Below are positions 6,565 to 10,396 of a stretch of DNA of 10,396 nt, one piece after another. Position 1 is the first letter of the stretch. Every line of letters starts with the position of its first letter. The DNA comes from Methanobacteriota archaeon (lineage in GTDB: Archaea > Methanobacteriota > Methanobacteria > Methanobacteriales > Methanobacteriaceae). The DNA is taken from assembly GCA_023434825.1 (NCBI GenBank), contig JAEYSH010000004.1, forward strand, positions 1 through 10,396, written 5' to 3'. The notes beneath the pieces are model-generated. The model saw only the letters and a list, made by a program, of their open reading frames with translations, did not search any database and was not told where the DNA came from. A program made the position numbers and the translations under genes.

Positions 6565-6606
6565 TGGTACAGATTTGGGTGAAAACTAGTAAAAATTTCG
6601 GAATAA
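6565..6606 (+). promoter_or_regulatory. Shared bipartite element, copy 2
   Basis: TGGTACA-GATTT-GGGTGAAAA (6565-6585), a 12-base spacer, then TCGGAATAA (6598-6606), reading towards the operon at 6688. The two blocks match copy 1 (5790-5820), but the spacer is 11 bases longer, close to one helical turn. TATA candidates are TTTTTATTA (6610-6618), at the same 3-4 base offset from TCGGAATAA as in copy 1, and CTATATAATG (6626-6635). It lies between the regulator gene and the divergent operon and may act on both. Confidence 0.7.
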
Positions 6607-6687
6607 CTATTTTTATTATCTTTTTCTATATAATGAACTGTAAAACTCATTTAGATCATCAAAATAAGATGAAAGAGGGAGATATTT

Positions 6688-7020
6688 ATGGCATATGAAA
6701 TTATTTTACCTTCAATACCTTTTATAGCAGGATATTTATGCACTTATTTACTTTATAAAAGACATTTTATTAAAAAATCCATTCATGTCAATATTTGGAA
6801 CCTTATAATAGGAATTGCGTTCCTGGTGTCTGCAGGGGGAGGTTTTCTACTGTTAATCCTAATGGAACTTGGAATTACCCTTCCAATTAGCTTTGGACTA
6901 ATGTACTGGCATGTTGAGCTTGGAATAACTCTAGTATTAGTTGCAGTATTCCATCATCATGTTTATTTAAAAGGAACTAAAAGGATGCTCTTTGGAAATA
7001 AAAGGAGGGCATATTCATGA
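6688..7020 (+). CDS. Small His-containing three-helix membrane protein
   Basis: A 110-residue membrane protein with helices near 5-24, 36-58 and 70-92. It is homologous over its length to the C-terminal part of the next protein: G-Y-L-x-T-Y (15-20), H33 with I-W-N-L (36-39), Y-W-H-x-E-L (73-78) and H-x-H-x-Y-x-K (89-95). Four His are shared by both paralogs (H33, H75, H89, H91). Membrane-border His in a W-H-x-E-L-G-I...H-x-H arrangement recalls small b-type cytochrome-like domains such as DUF4405, but I cannot assign a family. GAGGGAGAT (6675-6683) serves the ATG. It overlaps the next gene by four bases (ATGA). Metal or heme binding is inference. Confidence 0.75.
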   Translation: MAYEIILPSIPFIAGYLCTYLLYKRHFIKKSIHVNIWNLIIGIAFLVSAGGGFLLLILMELGITLPISFGLMYWHVELGITLVLVAVFHHHVYLKGTKRMLFGNKRRAYS

Positions 7021-7808
7021 AAAAAAAGACACTAATCAATTTAAAGAATTCATTAGACCAGAAGATTTCACCAAATAAGCAAAAAATTTTAGGAGCTTTA
7101 AGTGTTATACCTTTCATAGCTGCCTCCAGTATGCAAGGAGCTTGTGCAGTGAGTTGTCCTTATGGAATGGTAAACGATCCATATCCTGGAAACTGCTCTC
7201 GTTACACTGATTTAAATGGTGATGGAATTTGCGACCTTTCACAGGCAGTTACTACTGCTACAACTGATCAAACTACAACTTCAACTAGTGATCCAGACAC
7301 ATCAACACAAACCACTGATAGTACAAGTGGTCATGGATCTCACAGTGTAAATACGGATTCTTCAAGTGTAGACCAGTCAAATATGACCGTTGTCCCGGAC
7401 TCAAGTAATTTTGATAATGGATCTACTCAGATAGATCAAAATAATTATCATGTACTCCCGATAACTCTATTAATCATAGGCGGATATCTTTTTACTTATT
7501 ATCTTTTTAAGATAGGGATTTTAAAGCCTCAAAAACATAAAAGAATATGGAATTTACTTTTATTAGGAGGTTATCTGGGTACTGGCTTAACTGGAGTTTT
7601 ATTAACATCAATGATTAATTTAGGTATTTCAACAATTTATAATCCAAGTATAACTTACTGGCATGCTGAATTATCCATTTTAATGGTGGTAGGAACTCTA
7701 GTTCATATTCATATTTATAAAAAGCCATTTAAAAATATGTTCAAAGTGCTATTTGGATTCAAATTCAGTTCAAAAAAGAATACTAAAAGAAAACTGGTAA
7801 GTACTTAA
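7017..7808 (+). CDS. Membrane protein with exported Cys/NGDG motif, paralog of upstream gene
   Basis: A 263-residue protein. A hydrophobic N-terminal segment (24-44) acts as signal or anchor. Next comes C47-P-Y-G-M-V-N-D-P-Y-P-G-N-C60, then Y-T-D-L-N-G-D-G-I-C72-D (63-73), a Ca-loop-like DxNxDG motif with paired Cys that I recall from membrane iron-sulfur and related redox proteins. A Ser/Thr/Asp-rich linker with H-G-S-H (78-142) would lie outside the cell. The C-terminal three helices (about 147-165, 178-200, 214-234) repeat the upstream protein: I-W-N-L (177-180), Y-W-H-A-E-L (214-219), H-I-H-I-Y-K-K (230-236), with H174, H216, H230 and H232 conserved. GGAGG at 7004-7008 fixes the start. 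It is probably a surface-exposed member of a membrane complex with its paralog; function unknown. Confidence 0.78.
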   Translation: MKKKTLINLKNSLDQKISPNKQKILGALSVIPFIAASSMQGACAVSCPYGMVNDPYPGNCSRYTDLNGDGICDLSQAVTTATTDQTTTSTSDPDTSTQTTDSTSGHGSHSVNTDSSSVDQSNMTVVPDSSNFDNGSTQIDQNNYHVLPITLLIIGGYLFTYYLFKIGILKPQKHKRIWNLLLLGGYLGTGLTGVLLTSMINLGISTIYNPSITYWHAELSILMVVGTLVHIHIYKKPFKNMFKVLFGFKFSSKKNTKRKLVST

Positions 7809-7842
7809 TAATTTCTTTTATTTAATTTTTTAATAATTTTAA
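7809..7842 (+). terminator. U-tract terminator of the paired membrane-protein operon
   Basis: Directly after the TAA come TTTCTTTTATTTAATTTTTT and further T-rich sequence, typical of archaeal U-tract termination. No strong hairpin. The convergent rubrerythrin gene ends at 7877. Confidence 0.5.
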
Positions 7843-7876
7843 GATAAAAAGGAAATATTAAAAATAAATTGAATAT

Positions 7877-8368
7877 TTATTCAATTTTTTTAAATTCAGT
7901 TTTAGGAGCACCGCAGATTGCGCATATTTCTGGCGCTTCTTTTTCTACAGTGTTTCCACAGAAATTACAAACATAGTACATAACTTCTACGTTGTTTCCA
8001 AGGTTTTGGAGTGCATTTTCATATAATCCTGCGTGAATTTCTTCTACTTTGTTTGCAACATCAAAGCTCCAGAGTGCAGCATCATTCTTCTCTTCTTTGG
8101 CTACTTCTATGAAAGCTGGATACATTTCTTTAAATTCTTCTACTTCTCCTTCTATTGCTGCTTTAAGGTTTTCTTCAGTGCTATTAATACCTTTCATTAC
8201 TTTTAAGTGGTTGTGTGCATGTACAGTTTCAGCATAAGCTGCTGCTTTAAATAATCTTGCAACCTGGAAAAATCCTTCTTCTTCTGCTTTTTTAGCAAAT
8301 GCTAAATATTTTCTATTTGCCTGAGATTCACCAGCAAAAGCTTCTTTTAAATTTTCATCAGTACTCAT
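7877..8368 (-). CDS. rbr: Rubrerythrin
   Basis: A 163-residue rubrerythrin, a cytoplasmic peroxidase that reduces H2O2 with electrons from rubredoxin or related carriers in anaerobes. The ferritin-like four-helix domain (1-125) shows E14 in F-A-G-E-S-Q-A-N, E47-x2-H50, Glu residues at 73-78 and E109-x2-H112, the diiron ligands. The C-terminal rubredoxin-like domain has C134-x2-C137 and C149-x2-C152. It is shorter than the 191-residue Desulfovibrio protein but typical for archaeal and clostridial short forms. AAGGTGA (8373-8379) precedes the ATG. Single-gene unit, convergent with the membrane-protein operon and downstream of the histone gene on the same strand. Confidence 0.95.
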   Translation of the reverse strand: MSTDENLKEAFAGESQANRKYLAFAKKAEEEGFFQVARLFKAAAYAETVHAHNHLKVMKGINSTEENLKAAIEGEVEEFKEMYPAFIEVAKEEKNDAALWSFDVANKVEEIHAGLYENALQNLGNNVEVMYYVCNFCGNTVEKEAPEICAICGAPKTEFKKIE

Positions 8369-8453
8369 ATTTTCACCTTCAAATGTTTTTTAAACTTTAT
8401 AAAAATAATTATTGTAAATTAAGAAATATTAATTTTATCATTAAAACCAAAAT

Positions 8454-8482
8454 AAAAAAGAACTTTAAAAAAAAGGAAAAAA
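8454..8482 (-). terminator. U-tract terminator of the histone gene
   Basis: Immediately after the histone stop, the minus strand reads TTTTTTCCTTTTTTTT, then further T-runs to about 8445. This is a strong archaeal-type U-tract without a hairpin and should separate histone from rubrerythrin transcription. Confidence 0.6.
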
Positions 8483-8690
<208 letters not shown>

Positions 8691-8693
8691 ATT

Positions 8694-8703
8694 TCACCTC
8701 CTA
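8694..8703 (-). promoter_or_regulatory. Ribosome site that sets the histone start
   Basis: TAGGAGGTGA on the minus strand, four bases before the ATG at 8689, excludes the 25-codon upstream extension of the open frame. Confidence 0.85.
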
Positions 8704-8721
8704 ATCTAACTTTATATACAT

Positions 8722-8731
8722 AATATTTAAA
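8722..8731 (-). promoter_or_regulatory. Candidate histone TATA box
   Basis: TTTAAATATT on the minus strand, preceded by AACGATAAG, predicts a start near 8700 and a very short leader. TATATAAA at 8711-8718 is a second match but lies too close to the ATG to serve it. Confidence 0.4.
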
Positions 8732-8970
8732 CTTATCGTTTTTCATAGGGTTTTTGGCTATCATGAACTCCCTACAGTTTCAGTACATGTGCATATTTCA
8801 TATGGAAAAATTTTATGATGACAGAACAACAATAGAATATTTTGATCACTGAAATATTGGTATGTGAACTAACTGATTATTCGATAAAATAATGGGGTGA
8901 TTTTTGAGAGTTATATGAAAATTGTAATTAACCAAAACTTTTAACATAATTAAACTTAATAAAAAATCGC

Positions 8971-10089
8971 ATGTTTGATAAGCTGAACATTGACCCTCAG
9001 ATAAACAGGATACTAGAAAACGCAATGGATAGTCCAATTTCCACTGAAGAAGCCCTTAAATTAATGAATACACAAGGAAAAGAGTTTCAAGCGCTTATAC
9101 TAACTGCTGATCTTCTCAGGGAAAAAATTGTTGGGGACAAAATCACATTTATCCAAAACTGGAATATTAACTTCACAGATATCTGTACAGGAACTTGTGG
9201 TTTTTGTGCATTTAAAAAGAACCCTGGCGATGAAGATGCTTACTTTTTGCAAATTGATGAAATAGTTAAAAGGGCAAAAGAAGCTTATGATGATGGCGCA
9301 ATTGAAGTTTGTATTCAAGGAGGTCTTCATCAAGATATAGATGCTTATTTTTATGAAAATATTCTTTTAAAGGTTAAAGAAGAAATTCCAGATATTCACA
9401 TTCATGCTTTTTCTCCTATGGAAATATATTATGGAGCTTTAAAAGCAGAAATTACAGTAGAAGAAAATTTGAAGATGCTTAAAAAAGCAGGTCTGGGTTC
9501 AATGCCCGGAACTGCTGCAGAAATACTAAATGACGAAGTTAGAGAAATAATATGCCCTGGAAAGCTCAATACTTCAGAGTGGATTGATGTAATTAAAACA
9601 GCTCATAACGTAGGCATTCCAACAACATGCACGATGATGTATGGTCATGTAGAAACTTTAGAGCATAGAGTTGAACATCTAGATATTTTAAGGGATATTC
9701 AAGAAAATACGGGAGGATTTACAGAATTTGTGCCTCTTTCATTCATGCATAAAAATGCCCCAATTTTTAAAAAGGGAATCTCAAGTGCAGGGACGACTGG
9801 AGTAGAAGATCTAAAACTTTATGCAGTTTCAAGGTTGATGTTTGGAGATTTAATTAAAAATATACAGGTTTCATGGGTTAAATTAGGGTTTAAATTTGCT
9901 CAAATGTGTCTTCTGGCAGGTACAAATGATTTAGGTGGAACTTTAGGAGAAGAGAATATTTCCAGATCAGCAGGAGCAGTACATGGAGTTTACACACCTC
10001 CAAGCGAATTAGAAAGGATTATAAGAGATGTTGGAAGAATTCCTGCCGAAAGAAATACATTGTATACAGAAATAAAAGAGTTGGATTGA
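8971..10089 (+). CDS. cofH: CofH: 5-amino-6-(D-ribitylamino)uracil--L-tyrosine 4-hydroxyphenyl transferase
   Basis: A 372-residue radical SAM enzyme, normal length for CofH. It joins the tyrosine-derived 4-hydroxybenzyl group to 5-amino-6-ribitylaminouracil; CofG then closes the ring to FO, the chromophore of coenzyme F420. The SAM cluster motif is C72-T-G-T-C76-G-F-C79-A-F, preceded by N-I-N-F-T-D-I. Also visible are V-C-I-Q-G-G-L-H (112-119), H-A-F-S-P-M-E (145-151), G-S-M-P-G-T-A-A-E (176-184) and the C-terminal L-G-G-T-L-G-E-E-N-I-S-R-S-A-G-A, all typical of CofH/MqnC-type enzymes. CofG is not in the window. There is no ribosome site before the ATG and an in-frame stop lies at 8947, so translation may be leaderless. 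Some methanogens have more than one CofH paralog. Confidence 0.93.
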   Translation: MFDKLNIDPQINRILENAMDSPISTEEALKLMNTQGKEFQALILTADLLREKIVGDKITFIQNWNINFTDICTGTCGFCAFKKNPGDEDAYFLQIDEIVKRAKEAYDDGAIEVCIQGGLHQDIDAYFYENILLKVKEEIPDIHIHAFSPMEIYYGALKAEITVEENLKMLKKAGLGSMPGTAAEILNDEVREIICPGKLNTSEWIDVIKTAHNVGIPTTCTMMYGHVETLEHRVEHLDILRDIQENTGGFTEFVPLSFMHKNAPIFKKGISSAGTTGVEDLKLYAVSRLMFGDLIKNIQVSWVKLGFKFAQMCLLAGTNDLGGTLGEENISRSAGAVHGVYTPPSELERIIRDVGRIPAERNTLYTEIKELD

Positions 10090-10115
10090 TTATTTTTTTC
10101 TTATTATTATTTTAT
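10089..10115 (+). terminator. cofH U-tract terminator inside the convergent gene
   Basis: TTATTTTTTTCTTATTATTA and the following T-rich bases begin at the cofH stop. The same bases encode the C-terminal I-I-I-R-K-K of the opposite-strand gene, so one stretch appears to serve both. Confidence 0.5.
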
Positions 10116-10396
10116 CTCCATCTTCTGCCTCTTTTATTATTTCTAAATTTTCAGTAATTTTACCAATGTGATTTACATCAGATGCTGGTTGCGAATTACC
10201 ATAAAAAACACAAAAAGCATTTCCTGGTGGCCAATAAGATATATCACAGCATTCTGATTTTCCAGATGGGTTTCCATATTCTGAAAAAACAGGAATATCG
10301 AAATAAATTTCTTCAAAATAGATATTGCAGTTTCCTTCAATAGGTAATGCATCAAAAACTTCTTTAGCTGTCTTAGGATTTCTATCATCCAATTTT
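10090..10396 (-). CDS. Cyclophilin-like fold protein, 5' end cut by window
   Basis: The 3' part (about 101 codons) of a cyclophilin-like protein of the Cyclophil_like (DUF369, PF04126) type. Visible hallmarks are D-D-R-N-P-K-T-A-K-E-V-F-D-A-L-P-I-E-G-N, E-I-Y-F-D-I-P-V, D-I-S-Y-W-P-P-G-N-A-F-C-V-F-Y-G and P-A-S-D-V-N-H-I-G-K-I. The C-terminal E-A-E-D-G-D-K-I-I-I-R-K-K is Lys-rich. The frame is open to the window edge (AAA TTG GAT...), and family members begin with another 15-20 residues, so the apparent TTG at 10392 is an internal Leu codon, not a start. The biochemical role of the family is not established. The gene abuts cofH tail to tail with no base between stop codons. Confidence 0.85.
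   Translation of the reverse strand, partial: KLDDRNPKTAKEVFDALPIEGNCNIYFEEIYFDIPVFSEYGNPSGKSECCDISYWPPGNAFCVFYGNSQPASDVNHIGKITENLEIIKEAEDGDKIIIRKK

Noticed and set aside
8834..8856. AATATTT/AAATATT inverted repeat between histone and cofH genes
   Set aside because: It is only seven A/T pairs with a nine-base loop, easily due to chance in this composition, and not positioned as a terminator or operator.
8846..9037. Minus-strand open frame across the cofH start
   Set aside because: Its composition and overlap with the N-terminus of a clear CofH protein mark it as a shadow frame, and it has no ribosome site.
10173..10388. Alternative minus-strand frame inside the cyclophilin-like gene
   Set aside because: The other frame shows the YWPPGNAFCVFYG family block and stays open to the window edge; this one has no family features.

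Overview
The window is AT-rich archaeal DNA from a methanogen of the Methanobacteriales, most like the genus Methanobacterium. This rests on an HMf-type archaeal histone, a CofH subunit of FO synthase (coenzyme F420 synthesis), archaeal TATA promoters, U-tract terminators and GGAGGTGA-type ribosome binding sites. The genus is inferred from gene content and composition, not from an alignment.

Layout. 1-115: two tRNA genes on the minus strand, tRNA-Val(GAC) followed by a truncated tRNA-Phe(GAA). 468-1764: a plus-strand operon of a GerW/YtfJ-family protein, a DUF2953 membrane protein and a small acidic protein that looks like a reduced GerW. 1924-4062: an orphan membrane-bound three-PAS histidine kinase. 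4124-4879 (minus): a hemerythrin-domain protein with an unassigned C-terminal domain. 4880-5386: a long gene-poor gap with a candidate small transcript (TATA box, perfect hairpin, C7 run). 5387-6487 (minus): a secreted Cys-rich repeat protein, a three-helix membrane protein and a winged-helix regulator. 6688-7808 (plus): two overlapping genes for paralogous three-helix, His-containing membrane proteins; the second also carries an exported Cys/Ca-type motif and a Ser/Thr-rich linker. 7877-8368 (minus): rubrerythrin. 8483-8689 (minus): histone. 8971-10089 (plus): cofH. 10090-10396 (minus, cut by the window end): a cyclophilin-like fold protein.

The most original part is 5387-7808. A bipartite element (TGGTACA-RATYT-GGGTGAAAA, then TCGGAATAA) precedes both the secreted Cys-rich gene and the divergent membrane-protein operon, in the same orientation to each. 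Its two blocks are 1 bp apart in one copy and 12 bp apart in the other, a difference of about one helical turn. A winged-helix regulator and its membrane partner lie between the two copies. Together this suggests one small regulon encoding an uncharacterised cell-surface or membrane system whose conserved histidines could bind heme or metal. Hemerythrin and rubrerythrin genes nearby fit oxygen or redox stress, but nothing in the sequence proves that link.
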